From contig NZ_CP179213.1 of assembly GCF_051201685.1 (NCBI RefSeq), positions 1,178,001-1,242,000 of the forward strand: a stretch of DNA of 64,000 bases, in the 5' to 3' direction. A program made the position numbers and the translations under genes. The notes under the pieces were generated by a model. The model did no database searches and was not told the origin of the DNA. It saw only the letters and a program-made list of their open reading frames with translations. The stretch is from Luminiphilus sp051201685 (GTDB lineage Bacteria > Pseudomonadota > Gammaproteobacteria > Pseudomonadales > Halieaceae). Shown in pieces: positions 35,326 through 44,486 of this stretch (its first letter is position 1; every line of letters begins with the position of its first letter).

Positions 35326-36333
35326 ATGACAATGCGATTAGTAGCATCCTGTGTGGCTTTGGTGCTGGTGTATAGCCAGGCCTTCGCTAAACAGCAGCCA
35401 ACAGACTTTCAGGCCGTGGTTGATCGTGCCCACGCCCAGTTTAAAGATGTTAAAGATGGAGCGAATGCTGACTACATTCCAATTCTTGCAACGGTTCCCA
35501 GCGATATGTTTGGTGTAGTCATTGTGACTCGAGACGGACAGGTCTTTTCTGCGGGTGAGATGGATTACGAGTTTTCGATCCAGTCGGTATCAAAACCGTT
35601 TACGGCGTCACTCGTGATGGATCAACAAGGTCCTGCTGCCGTGCGTGAGAAAATTGGTGTTGAGCCCACTGGCTTGCCGTTCAATTCAAAGATGGCGCTT
35701 GAATTATATGCAGCCCGCTCGGTAAACCCGTTGGTAAATGCGGGTGCTATTGCCGCTGTCAGCCTTGTAAAAGCAGATTCTGAAGAAGATCGTTGGAACC
35801 AAATTCACGCTAATTTGAATGCTTATGCAGGCCGAGAGCTGCCAGTCTTGGAGGAGGTTTATACCTCTGAGTACGAAGAGTCTTGGAGTAATCGTGGTAT
35901 TGCTAATCTGCTCTACAACTACGGGCGACTTTACAGTGACCCTGAAGAAACATTGCGGGTCTATACCCGGCAGTGCTCTACCGGCATCAATACCCTTGAT
36001 CTGGGCATGATGGGTGCAACTTTGGCTAATCAAGGCGTTAACCCGGTGTCAGGTAAGCGAGTGCTTGATGCGGCTCATATCCCAGAGTTACTCGCCATTA
36101 TGGCGACGGCGGGTTTTTATGACGAGTCGGGTGAATGGATGTACAGCGCTGGCCTGCCCGCTAAAACTGGCGTTGGCGGTGGCATTGTTGCCGTAGTGCC
36201 GGGCAAGTTTGCAATCGCTACATTCTCTCCCCCTCTCAATGAGGCGGGTAATAGTGTCAGAGGCATGCAGGCGATTCGTTACATTGCTGGAGAATTGGGC
36301 GTCGGTCTCTTTGGTGCAAACAAGGGGGAATAA
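35326..36333 (+). CDS. glsA: Glutaminase A with N-terminal signal peptide
   Basis: 335 residues from the ATG at 35326 (AAAGGAG 8 bases upstream). Serine-dependent glutaminase: SIQSVSKPF gives the S87-x-x-K90 pair, VNPLVNAGAIA and SNRGIANLLYNYGRL are family signatures, and SAGLPAKTGVGGGIVAVVPG is the C-terminal active-site block. It converts glutamine to glutamate and ammonia. Unusual is the clear signal peptide (LVASCVALVLVYSQAFA), implying a periplasmic enzyme, whereas the E. coli glutaminases are cytoplasmic. A convergent glutamate symporter gene (gltS) follows, so outside glutamine could be hydrolysed and the glutamate imported (inference). Confidence 0.92.
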   Translation: MTMRLVASCVALVLVYSQAFAKQQPTDFQAVVDRAHAQFKDVKDGANADYIPILATVPSDMFGVVIVTRDGQVFSAGEMDYEFSIQSVSKPFTASLVMDQQGPAAVREKIGVEPTGLPFNSKMALELYAARSVNPLVNAGAIAAVSLVKADSEEDRWNQIHANLNAYAGRELPVLEEVYTSEYEESWSNRGIANLLYNYGRLYSDPEETLRVYTRQCSTGINTLDLGMMGATLANQGVNPVSGKRVLDAAHIPELLAIMATAGFYDESGEWMYSAGLPAKTGVGGGIVAVVPGKFAIATFSPPLNEAGNSVRGMQAIRYIAGELGVGLFGANKGE

Positions 36334-36382
36334 TTTTTCTCAACCTTTGGGGGTTGGTCGTCGATTTGCCCTGTAAGGCAAG

Positions 36383-36391
36383 TTATCCACA
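36383..36391 (+). promoter_or_regulatory. Single consensus DnaA box
   Basis: TTATCCACA, a perfect DnaA-box consensus, lies between convergent genes. No cluster of boxes or AT-rich unwinding element is nearby, so it is not an origin and may be chance. Confidence 0.25.
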
Positions 36392-36422
36392 GCGTTGAAA
36401 GTGGTGGGCTGTTGTAAATTTT

Positions 36423-36449
36423 AAAGGGGAGCCGCGATGCTCCCTTTTT
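36423..36449. terminator. Terminator between glsA and gltS
   Basis: AAAGGGGAGC (36423-36432) pairs with GCTCCCTTT (36439-36447) with one bulged G and a CGCGAT loop, followed by T. The A-run on the other side means it can serve both convergent genes. Confidence 0.75.
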
Positions 36450-36520
36450 CTTTGGTGTCAGCAACAGGTTTTAGATGCCAAAACCAGATAGACCCCTAAG
36501 CAGGCGGTAGCGAGAACAGA

Positions 36521-37744
36521 CTAGAGCCAGCCGAACATAAGCTGAATTAAAACGACGTTAGTGACATCAATAAAAAACGCACCGACTAGTGGCACAACGA
36601 TAAACGCTTGATGGCAAGGGCCATAGCGCTGGGTAACGGCCGACATATTCGCCATGGCGGTGGGCGTTGCTCCCATCGAAAATCCCCCAAACCCTGAGGC
36701 AATGACGGCGGCTTCGTAACTCTTTCCCATGATGGGAAAGACGACAAAAATCATGAAGAGTGCTGCAACGACCACCTGGGCCCCCAAAATTGAAAAGAGT
36801 GCGCCAGCGAGATCAATGACTTCCCACAGCTGCATGCTCATCAGCGACATGGCTAAAAAGGTTCCCAAGGAAATATCTGCAATGAGTGCCATGGCTGGTG
36901 TACGAGTGGGCCACTGGGTGCCTGTAATGCGAGGTAGTGCGTGGGGGCGCAGGTTGGTCATGATGATGCCGGCAAACAGGCAGCTGACGAAGAGCGGCAG
37001 GTGTACGCCCAACTGGTTGAGCCCTTCATTGAGGAAGTAACCAATGATGATGCAAATGTGGAGGGCTAAAACGGCATCGAGCAACTCCATATAATTTAGG
37101 CTAACAGGGTCAGCCTCGTCATCGATGCCCACATCGAGGTCGTCATCGCTTGCCGCAACCAACTGGTGTCGCGTGACCAAGAATTTGGCCACGGGGCCTC
37201 CGATCAGGCTAGCCAGAACTAACCCAAACGTAGCGCAGGCTACCCCAATTTCCATGGCGTTAGTGATGCCATAGTTTTCGGCAAATCGCGGTGCCCAGGC
37301 AATGGCGGTTCCGTGGCCACCGATGAGTGAAACGGTGCCTCCGAGTAAGCCCACTGCAGGTTCAAGTCCGAGCAAGGTCGCGATACCTATGCCGGTCAAA
37401 TTTTGGATAATCATATAAATAACAGTTACGAGCAGGAGTAACGCGAGGGGCTTTCCGCCTGCGGCAAGGTCTTTAAAGCTTGCGTTGATGCCTATCGTGG
37501 TAAAGAAGTAAACCAGGAGTGCATCGCGAGCGCCGAGTTCAAATTCGACACTGATGTCGGCGAAGGAGTGGATGGCGAAAAGAACGACGGCGATAAACAG
37601 GCCGCCAGTGACAGGCTCTGGAATGCTATAGCGGCCAAAAACGGGCACTAGCCGATTGATACGCTTGCCCAAAAACAAGACCACAATACCTATCGTGACG
37701 GCTAAAAAGGTATCGACCTGCCAAACGGAATGTGCAGCTTGCAT
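36521..37744 (-). CDS. gltS: Sodium/glutamate symporter
   Basis: 407 residues with about eleven hydrophobic segments in two inverted halves. GGTVSLIGGHGTAIAWAP (around residues 133-150) and GGFSMGATPTAMANMSAV near the C-terminus are the two re-entrant loop signatures of the ESS/GltS family. It imports glutamate with Na+, suited to a marine cell. Convergent with a periplasmic glutaminase gene and separated from it by a bidirectional terminator. The cytoplasmic loop with DDDLDVGIDDEAD is very acidic. The upstream region contains a 73-bp tandem repeat. Confidence 0.92.
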   Translation of the reverse strand: MQAAHSVWQVDTFLAVTIGIVVLFLGKRINRLVPVFGRYSIPEPVTGGLFIAVVLFAIHSFADISVEFELGARDALLVYFFTTIGINASFKDLAAGGKPLALLLLVTVIYMIIQNLTGIGIATLLGLEPAVGLLGGTVSLIGGHGTAIAWAPRFAENYGITNAMEIGVACATFGLVLASLIGGPVAKFLVTRHQLVAASDDDLDVGIDDEADPVSLNYMELLDAVLALHICIIIGYFLNEGLNQLGVHLPLFVSCLFAGIIMTNLRPHALPRITGTQWPTRTPAMALIADISLGTFLAMSLMSMQLWEVIDLAGALFSILGAQVVVAALFMIFVVFPIMGKSYEAAVIASGFGGFSMGATPTAMANMSAVTQRYGPCHQAFIVVPLVGAFFIDVTNVVLIQLMFGWL

Positions 37745-38158
37745 GGGGTTCCTATAGGGCGGCTTCGCCCGCGTTGTTGAAGTTACTTTCTGGGATCAAC
37801 CAGCGCAGGTCAAGATAATGCGACTGAGAGCGGCAAGATGTCGTGAATGGATATTCGGTTTACGAGTACGAGTTCAAGGCACTCATTGTCGGTTTTAATG
37901 ATTGAGTATGTGGAGAGGTTTTGACGTCAACAGCGATCAGTGCGAACTGAGATAGAGTACAGGGGTTGCTTGGATTGATCTGGCAGGCAGTTTGAATCAA
38001 AAACAGCGATCAGTGCGACCTGAGATGGAGTACAGGGGTTGCTTGGATTGATCTGGCAGGCAGTTTGAATCAAAGTAAAATGAGGATGTAAATGGCGCTA
38101 TCTTCAGTAGCGAAGAGAGCGCCATGGTGCCGTTTATCTGATCAACATCAGGTAGGGA
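37745..38158. other. Gene-free region with a tandem duplication
   Basis: About 415 bases between gltS and the DUF1254/1214 gene, both on the minus strand. It holds a TTGACGTCAA palindrome (37921-37930) immediately followed by two copies of a 73-bp unit. The promoter of gltS should be near 37750-37900. No coding frame supported. Confidence 0.6.
37931..38076. repeat. Two-copy 73-bp direct tandem repeat
   Basis: Copies at 37931-38003 and 38004-38076 begin CAGCGATCAGTGCGA and end TTTGAATCAAA. They differ at only two internal positions (A/C and A/G) plus the extreme 3' end, so the duplication is recent or kept by selection. Each copy contains the palindrome TTTGA-A-TCAAA (37991-38001; 38064-38074). 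Confidence 0.92.
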
Positions 38159-39253
38159 CTACTCCGAAATCTTTTTAACATAGGGTACGAGACGATAGCC
38201 CTCATCCCTAACCCGCTCGGAGGGGCGATAGTGCCTTGCGGTCAAATTAAACACCCCAGAAGTATTCATTGTAGGAATGTTATTCATCGCGTCCGAGCCG
38301 CAGCCAAAACTCACCGTAAAGGTTCCATCTTCATTAGGTGTCGCGGTATCAGAGCTCACACTCGCGAGGTCGTCGAACATAAAACCCGCCTCATCATAAA
38401 CAGTGAATGACCAAAAGGCGCCGTTTCTGGGGTCTTCAAACGTCGCTTGATAGCAACCTTCCGCGGGGTACTGTGGTGAAAGCTCGTAAAGATTATCGAT
38501 AGATTGAGCTCCCCCCCACCCTAGGGCCGCTCCCATCAGATGTTTGTAAACGGTGTAGCTACTACGGGATGCGTCGGTCGGCGCGGTGAACATGCCAAAT
38601 ATAGCGTTGCCCCCTTCCTCGGCTAGCATTTGAGGGGCTTTTGCGCGTATGGAACCTTCCGTGGCCATGAAGGATGCTTCATTCACGGGCTCGGCTGAAA
38701 AAGTTTCAGCATTGCCCGCAGAAATAGACATGCCATCCTGAATAAGGTTGGCGTCTGCCTGAGAAAGCGTGCTGTCCAGTCGTACTATCAAATAAATATG
38801 TGAGCCTTTGTGGGTGGCGAGTTGAAAAGTGCCGCTGCCATAAGACATCGGTTGTATTCGGTGATCCTCGGTTACGGGTTGCACCGAGGCATAGGTTCCT
38901 TCGGGCATTGGCGGGATGGTAATGCTGGCACCTGCTGACACGTCAACAACAGCAAAGCTGTAGTAGCTGTCGCGGTTCATGCGCACCACGGGTTGGTCAT
39001 TGGTCTGTGTGAGCTGACGAGTGTGGTTGAGAACATTGACGGGTGCGCGAGACTGGGCAATCAGCAGCTGTCTGGACGTCTCTACTGTGGGGTAATCCTC
39101 GGGAGCGACCTCCTGACCATTGGGGTCAAAGAACGCATCAATAGTGGTGACGGGTGCACTCAGTGCTTCGAGGCTGATGAGCGATGTTGCGATGGTTGTG
39201 GCTAACAACATTGTGCAGAGGCTAGGACGTACCTCGTTGCTGGTAGAACTCAT
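38159..39253 (-). CDS. DUF1254/DUF1214 domain exported protein
   Basis: 364 residues. Signal peptide (CTMLLATTIATSLISLEALSA). VVRMNRDSYYSFAVVDVS is the DUF1254-type beta core, and the C-terminal part with NGAFWSFTVYDEAGFMFDD and DGTFTVSFGC is DUF1214. Proteins combining these domains are frequent in marine and soil bacteria; the biochemical function is not established. An AAAGGAAAG ribosome site precedes the ATG. It stands alone on its strand, downstream of the tandem repeat region when read in the plus direction. Confidence 0.8.
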   Translation of the reverse strand: MSSTSNEVRPSLCTMLLATTIATSLISLEALSAPVTTIDAFFDPNGQEVAPEDYPTVETSRQLLIAQSRAPVNVLNHTRQLTQTNDQPVVRMNRDSYYSFAVVDVSAGASITIPPMPEGTYASVQPVTEDHRIQPMSYGSGTFQLATHKGSHIYLIVRLDSTLSQADANLIQDGMSISAGNAETFSAEPVNEASFMATEGSIRAKAPQMLAEEGGNAIFGMFTAPTDASRSSYTVYKHLMGAALGWGGAQSIDNLYELSPQYPAEGCYQATFEDPRNGAFWSFTVYDEAGFMFDDLASVSSDTATPNEDGTFTVSFGCGSDAMNNIPTMNTSGVFNLTARHYRPSERVRDEGYRLVPYVKKISE

Positions 39254-39594
39254 GCTGGCTTTCCTTTAAAAATTGGCGAGGCAGAATTAAACACACTCAT
39301 CGAAAGTTAATCCAGCGCTTCTTGCTGGATGTGTGATTACACGCAAAGCGCGCTTTCTAGGCTTGGCACTGGCGGTTATTTATTCAGTGCTGACTGAAAA
39401 CGTTCGTCCCCTTATGCTGAAGCCTTTAAAAAGCATGTTGCTTTGAGTTTGAAAAATTTTAAGTGGGCCTAATCGGTTTTAATTTTAGCATTCGAATTTT
39501 TTCATTTCGATAAGGAATCTCTCAGGGTGCCAACAAACAAGTGGCTTGCTTATCAGACCGCCTATCTGGCACCTTGTGGCAAAGAGGAAGGCCT
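39254..39594. other. Divergent promoter region
   Basis: About 340 bases between the DUF1254/1214 gene and the SDR gene. A perfect hairpin ATCCAGC/GCTGGAT with a 7-base loop lies at 39310-39330, and an AT-rich stretch at 39445-39520 probably contains the plus-strand promoter. No gene. Confidence 0.5.
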
Positions 39595-40353
39595 ATGCAG
39601 TTAGAAAATAAAGTGTCGATCGTGACCGGTGCAGCCCGTGGTTTGGGGCGAGCCTATGCCGAAGCACTGGCGGCGGCGGGTTCAGCCGTACTGGCTTGTG
39701 ACGTCAATGACTGTGACGAAACAGTCGAGGCTATCGTACGGGGGGGTGGTAAAGCTGTGTCAGCAACCGTGGATATCACCGATATGGCGAGCTGCACGGC
39801 AATGGCAGACATGGCCCAGCAGTCTTTTGGTCAGATAGACGTATTGGTAAATAATGCAGCGCTTTACGGCGGGCTCAAAGGCGCACGGTTTGAATTGCTG
39901 GAAGAAGCTCAGTGGGATGCGGTGATGAACGTCAATGTTAAAGGCGTCTGGAACGCCTGTCGTGCGATCGTACAGCCCATGCGTGACTCAGGTGGTGGCT
40001 CAATTATCAACATTGCTTCGCTAGCAGCGGTCTATGGGTTGCCCTACGGCTTGGATTACGTGGCTTCTAAAGCGGCAGTGATCGGCATGACCCGGGGTAT
40101 GGCAAGAGAGCTAGGGCGTGACCGTATTCGAGTCAATGCCGTGGCGCCGTCGGCGGTGATGACGGAGGGTACTGAGGAATTTTTTGGCGAGAAGCTGGAA
40201 AAGGCCAAAAAAGTCATCGCTTCCGGTCAGGTGATACCGCGTAACCTTGAAACCAGCGACGTCACCGGTACCGTGCTGTACCTCGCTTCTGACGCGAGCG
40301 CTTTTGTTACCGGCCAGACCCATATGGTCGATGGCGGTTCATGGTTTTTATAG
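39595..40353 (+). CDS. SDR family oxidoreductase
   Basis: 252 residues from the ATG at 39595 (GAGGAAGG a few bases upstream). Classical SDR: VTGAARGLGRAYAEAL cofactor loop, NNAALYGG, SIINIASLAAVYGLPYGLDY with the catalytic Ser, then Y-V-A-S-K, and a C-terminal ASAFVTGQTHMVDGG. It resembles 3-hydroxyacyl or 3-oxoacyl reductases that use NAD(H). One base separates it from the acyl-CoA dehydrogenase gene, so the two act in one pathway, probably degradation of an unusual acyl-CoA (inference). Confidence 0.88.
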   Translation: MQLENKVSIVTGAARGLGRAYAEALAAAGSAVLACDVNDCDETVEAIVRGGGKAVSATVDITDMASCTAMADMAQQSFGQIDVLVNNAALYGGLKGARFELLEEAQWDAVMNVNVKGVWNACRAIVQPMRDSGGGSIINIASLAAVYGLPYGLDYVASKAAVIGMTRGMARELGRDRIRVNAVAPSAVMTEGTEEFFGEKLEKAKKVIASGQVIPRNLETSDVTGTVLYLASDASAFVTGQTHMVDGGSWFL

Positions 40354-40354
40354 C

Positions 40355-41512
40355 ATGAGTGATGAGTCGCAATATGATGATATCCGGGCAGGTGTAAAAC
40401 GCCTCTGTGATCAATTTCCCGGGGCTTACTGGCGTGACAAAGACGAACAGCGCAGTTATCCGGTCGAGTTTGTAGAAGCGTTGACGGCAGCAGGGTATCT
40501 GTCAGTCATGATTCCAGAAGTTTATGGCGGGGCAGGGTTACCTTTGGGTGCTGCTTGCGCAATTCTCGAAGAAATTCATCGCAGTGGTTGTAACGGTGGC
40601 GCCTGTCATGCGCAAATGTACACCATGGGCACACTGCTACGTCATGGCAGTGAGGCGCAAAAGCAGCGCTATCTTCCTGAGGTCGCTAGTGGCGCCCTGC
40701 GTTTACAAGCCTTTGGGGTAACCGAGCCCAATAGTGGTACCGACACAACGCGGATTCGTACTCACGCGGTACAAGACGGTGATGACTATGTCGTTAATGG
40801 TCAGAAGATTTGGATTTCACGAGCTGAACACTCTGACCTTCTAGTACTGTTAGTGCGAACAACACCGAGGGAAGACTGTGCAAAGCGTTCCGACGGTATG
40901 TCTGTTTTATTGGTTGATATGCGCACAGCGGTCGGGCGTGGTCTAACGATCAAACCCATCAAAACTATGATGAATCACGGGGCGACCGAACTTTTCTTTG
41001 ATGATTTGCGAGTGCCAATGGCTAATCGAATCGGGGAAGAGGGAAAGGGTTTTCGTTACATACTCGACGGTATGAATGCTGAGCGCATTTTGATAGCAGC
41101 GGAATGCATTGGTGATGCGAAATACTTTATTGAAGCGGCGGCAAAATATGCGTCAGGGCGCGAGGTCTTTGGCGCGCCCATCGCAAAAAACCAAGGAGTG
41201 CAATTTCCCATCGCAAGGGCGCACATTCAGGCAGAAGCCGCTGCCGGTATGGTATCCCGGGCGGTTAGTTTATTTGAGGCCGGTGAGTCCTGCGGCTCCG
41301 AGGCGAATATGGCCAAACTTTTAGCCTCGGAAGCGTCGTGGGCTGCGGGAGATACCTGTATCCAAACCTTTGGCGGAGCGGGGTTTGCCACCGACTACGA
41401 CATTGAGCGTAAGTTCCGCGAAACACGGCTTTATCAGGTGGCGCCCATTTCGACCAATCTCATCCTGTCACACGTTGCGACTCATGATCTCGGGATGCCT
41501 AAGTCGTTTTAA
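40355..41512 (+). CDS. Acyl-CoA dehydrogenase family protein
   Basis: 385 residues from the ATG at 40355; longer in-frame starts lie inside the preceding SDR gene. FAD-dependent ACAD: FGVTEPNSGTDTTRIRT is the FAD/substrate region, GQKIWISRAEHSDLLVLLVRT follows, and the C-terminal helical domain contains FGAPIAKNQGVQFPIAR and FGGAGFATDYDIERKFRETR, where a catalytic glutamate is usual in several subfamilies. It oxidises an acyl-CoA to the enoyl-CoA. Operon partner of the SDR one base upstream. Confidence 0.9.
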   Translation: MSDESQYDDIRAGVKRLCDQFPGAYWRDKDEQRSYPVEFVEALTAAGYLSVMIPEVYGGAGLPLGAACAILEEIHRSGCNGGACHAQMYTMGTLLRHGSEAQKQRYLPEVASGALRLQAFGVTEPNSGTDTTRIRTHAVQDGDDYVVNGQKIWISRAEHSDLLVLLVRTTPREDCAKRSDGMSVLLVDMRTAVGRGLTIKPIKTMMNHGATELFFDDLRVPMANRIGEEGKGFRYILDGMNAERILIAAECIGDAKYFIEAAAKYASGREVFGAPIAKNQGVQFPIARAHIQAEAAAGMVSRAVSLFEAGESCGSEANMAKLLASEASWAAGDTCIQTFGGAGFATDYDIERKFRETRLYQVAPISTNLILSHVATHDLGMPKSF

Positions 41513-41620
41513 TAGGGGATATCCGGCGGTGAGCACGCTCAAGACGTCCAGATCGCCATCGATCACGTAGGCACTGGGCAAGCCACTTTTACCGACCACA
41601 CGACTAGCAAGGGTTTTCTA

Positions 41621-42820
41621 ATGACCGATCGACAATACGACGTTGTGCTTTTTGGAGCTTCAGGTTTTACAGGTGAATTAGTTGCCGAGTATCTGGCAGC
41701 GAACGTCTCCAATATACGCTGGGCAATTGCGGGGAGAAGCACGAGTAAATTAGAGGCAGTACGAGAAAGAATTGGACAGCCCGATTTGCCCATTTTGGTG
41801 GCAGATAGCGATGATGCCGCCGCGCTAACCGCTATGGCAGATCAAGCCCGAGTGGTCATCTCTACCGTGGGCCCCTATGCGCGATATGGAACCACGCTGC
41901 TTGAGGTTTGTGCCCGCGAGGGCACCCACTACTGCGATCTCACCGGAGAGGCGCAGTGGATGGCCGAGGTTTATGAGCGTGTCGACCCCATCGCAAAAAA
42001 CAGCGGTGCCCGACTGGTTCACTGTTGTGGCTTTGATTCGCTGCCCTCGGATCTTTCGGTGTATTTCCTGCAACAAGCGTTTAAGGCACAGTTCGGTGAA
42101 TACGCGCAGTCGATCACAGGGCGTATGGGACGTTATTCGGGTGCGGTGAGTGGCGGCACGGTCGCCAGCATGATGTTGGTGAGCGAGCAAATTATGAAGG
42201 ATGAAGCCCTTCGTAAGCGACTGATGAACCCCTATGCCTTGTATCCCGAGGCCATGGAACCTGGCCTTGACCAGCCTGATCAGATGGGCGTCGCTTGGGA
42301 TGGAAACTTCGAGTCTTGGACCGGGCCATTTATCATGGCAGCGATCAACACCAAGGTTGTGCGTCGTTCTAACGCTCTGGCGGGCCTGCCTTACGGTAGT
42401 GACTTCCGGTACGAGGAGTCGCAACTTTGTAAGAGCCGATTGTCAGCATTGACCTCATCGATTGCTATTGGTGCCGTCATGGGCGGGGCGCTGTTTAGGC
42501 CGACAAGGGCGCTGCTCAAGCGATTTTTACCCGACCCCGGTGAGGGCCCGAATGCCGAGGCCCGGGAAAATGGCTTCTTTGAATTTTGGGCGCACGGTGT
42601 ATCCGGAGCGGACAATCAGAATAACTTGCGCGTAAAAGTGACGGGCAAACGCGACCCTGGCTATGGAGCCACGTCACGCATGCTCGCTCAAGCTGGTTTA
42701 TGTTTGGCGCAGGATGACCTCAGTGTAGGGGGTGGTATCTGGACGCCGGCGACGGCGTTTCCTGAGCAGCTGATCACCAGGTTGGCACAGGTCGACGTAA
42801 ACTTTGAGGTCGTTGATTAA
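41621..42820 (+). CDS. Saccharopine dehydrogenase-like / trans-acting enoyl reductase family protein
   Basis: 399 residues. The NAD(P)-binding motif VVLFGASGFTGELVAEYLA opens the protein, then STVGPYARYGTTLLEVCA, GTHYCDLTGEAQWM and CCGFDSLPSDLSVY, all signatures of the family that includes mycobacterial trans-acting enoyl reductase (phthiocerol lipids) and eukaryotic saccharopine dehydrogenase-like oxidoreductase. Function in gammaproteobacteria is not established; lipid-linked double-bond reduction is likely. The gene follows the ACAD gene after about 110 bases, possibly in the same transcript. Confidence 0.83.
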   Translation: MTDRQYDVVLFGASGFTGELVAEYLAANVSNIRWAIAGRSTSKLEAVRERIGQPDLPILVADSDDAAALTAMADQARVVISTVGPYARYGTTLLEVCAREGTHYCDLTGEAQWMAEVYERVDPIAKNSGARLVHCCGFDSLPSDLSVYFLQQAFKAQFGEYAQSITGRMGRYSGAVSGGTVASMMLVSEQIMKDEALRKRLMNPYALYPEAMEPGLDQPDQMGVAWDGNFESWTGPFIMAAINTKVVRRSNALAGLPYGSDFRYEESQLCKSRLSALTSSIAIGAVMGGALFRPTRALLKRFLPDPGEGPNAEARENGFFEFWAHGVSGADNQNNLRVKVTGKRDPGYGATSRMLAQAGLCLAQDDLSVGGGIWTPATAFPEQLITRLAQVDVNFEVVD

Positions 42821-42881
42821 CTGTAGTCCTAAACAGCCCTAGGGATAGGCAAGCGGGGAGCTCAGGGGATGCTGGGGGTAT

Positions 42882-44288
42882 TTAAAAGCCGGAGACTCCT
42901 GAGGGATAGGCCGCCCCATCGCCCTCGATAACACAGCCCTTGGCAACGCGTTCTATTGCCTCTTCCATGATTGCGAGGCCCTCACGCAAGGTCGCTTCTG
43001 CCATGTTGAGCGCTGGGTACAGTCGTATCGTATCTTCGTGATCTGAGATTGCCCAGACACCGCGCTCTAGCATCTCCCCCCTTACTGCCCTTGCGGCCCA
43101 CCAGTCTTCGGCATCGGGGTGCATTTTTTGGGTGGCATTGAAGCTAACGCCCATTAGCAAGCCGCTACAGCGAATTTGTCTAACAATGGCGTACTGTTCC
43201 CATTCCGACATAATCTCGTAAGCCACGTCGCCCAGTTTTTTGGCATGCGCAACGATGCCATCGCGCTCATAGATTTCAAGGGTTTTTATGGCGGCGGCAC
43301 AGCCGGCCGGGGACCCTGCAAAAGTTGAGCCCGAATTAAAATGGGAGTTGTCTCCTAAAATATCATCTCTGGCTGAAATGCCTGCCAGCGGCGCGATGCC
43401 CCCCGACAAGTTTTTTCCGTAGACCAGAATATCCGGGACAACATCGTAGTGTTCGATCGCCCACATTTTCCCGGTGCGGCCCACTCCCGTCAGCACTTCA
43501 TCGCTAATTAGCAGCCAATCGTTGCGATCACAAATGCGGCGCAACCCTTGAATAAAGTCTATTGCAGGAATCCAATTGCCGCCCTCGGCAAGTCCTGGTT
43601 CGATGAGCACGGCAGCAATATTATCAGCGCTGACTACGGTCTCGGGAATCTGCTTTTCCAGGTACCATAAACAGAAATCAACGTATTGCTGAGGGGTCAT
43701 GTCGGCGGGGATATGATCGCTGAAAGGGTAGGGTGCGCGAATAACGCCACCTCCCCAACCTTCCAGATAGGCGGCCGACTCGCCGCTTAACCCGCTCAGT
43801 ACTTTTCCGGCCAGGGAATTGCCATGGTAGGAGGCGCCAAAAGTCACAACGTAGCGACGCTGAGTATGGGTCAGGGCTAGGTGCACTGCCGCTTCAGCAG
43901 CCTCAGTGCCCGACACTTCATAGTTGGTTCTGGGTAGCGCTTTGTTAGGCATGATGTCGGCCAAACGTTCGGCGAGTTCGTAGCGCAGCGGATGGTCAAA
44001 ATGAAAGCCGTAGCGCCGGTTAGCGTCCTCAACGACATCCAAAATTTCTGGGTGACAGTTGCCCAGCGGGTTGGTGGCCCAGCCGTTTTGAAAGTCGATA
44101 TAGCACCGGCCGTCTAAATCCCAAACATAATCTCCAGCCGCTTTGTCGATCACAATCTGGCGAACGGGTCTAAAGCCTCTGGAGCCTGATTTTTTCTCGT
44201 CTTGATCAAATCGAAGCCCGTTTTTGAACAGTGGGATTCCTCGACGCAGTGCGGCTTTTGTTTTTGGCCCTGGAAAAGACTGGCTCAT
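42882..44288 (-). CDS. Class III aminotransferase (PLP)
   Basis: 468 residues from the ATG at 44288 (AGGA 8 bases upstream); the frame is open for another 55 codons but that part does not look coding. Fold type I: YVWDLDGRCYIDFQNGWATN, NYEVSGTEAAEAAVHLA (PLP phosphate region), LLISDEVLTGVGRTGKMWA (Asp for the pyridine nitrogen) and DILVYGKNLSGGIAPL with the PLP lysine. Substrates of this class are omega-amino acids, diamines or amino-aldehydes such as glutamate-1-semialdehyde; which one is not clear. No operon partner visible. Confidence 0.87.
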   Translation of the reverse strand: MSQSFPGPKTKAALRRGIPLFKNGLRFDQDEKKSGSRGFRPVRQIVIDKAAGDYVWDLDGRCYIDFQNGWATNPLGNCHPEILDVVEDANRRYGFHFDHPLRYELAERLADIMPNKALPRTNYEVSGTEAAEAAVHLALTHTQRRYVVTFGASYHGNSLAGKVLSGLSGESAAYLEGWGGGVIRAPYPFSDHIPADMTPQQYVDFCLWYLEKQIPETVVSADNIAAVLIEPGLAEGGNWIPAIDFIQGLRRICDRNDWLLISDEVLTGVGRTGKMWAIEHYDVVPDILVYGKNLSGGIAPLAGISARDDILGDNSHFNSGSTFAGSPAGCAAAIKTLEIYERDGIVAHAKKLGDVAYEIMSEWEQYAIVRQIRCSGLLMGVSFNATQKMHPDAEDWWAARAVRGEMLERGVWAISDHEDTIRLYPALNMAEATLREGLAIMEEAIERVAKGCVIEGDGAAYPSGVSGF

Positions 44289-44486
44289 TGTGCGGATCCT
44301 GCATTGTCTGGCATTTATCGAGCGAGACCTGAATGTTGCAGTAAAACAGCCAGTTTTTCCATTCAGAACATCGTTCTTAGAGATGTTCGTCGACCAAGAC
44401 TGTGCCCTGTGGTAGGTGGGTCTGGTTAAATTGCATATTCGGTAATGGGACATAGCTAAGGCGCAAGCTATAGCTGTGAGTTTGGT

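Noticed and set aside
36383..36391. Replication origin suggested by a perfect DnaA box
   Set aside because: Only one box, no AT-rich element, no dnaA/dnaN/gidA neighbours.
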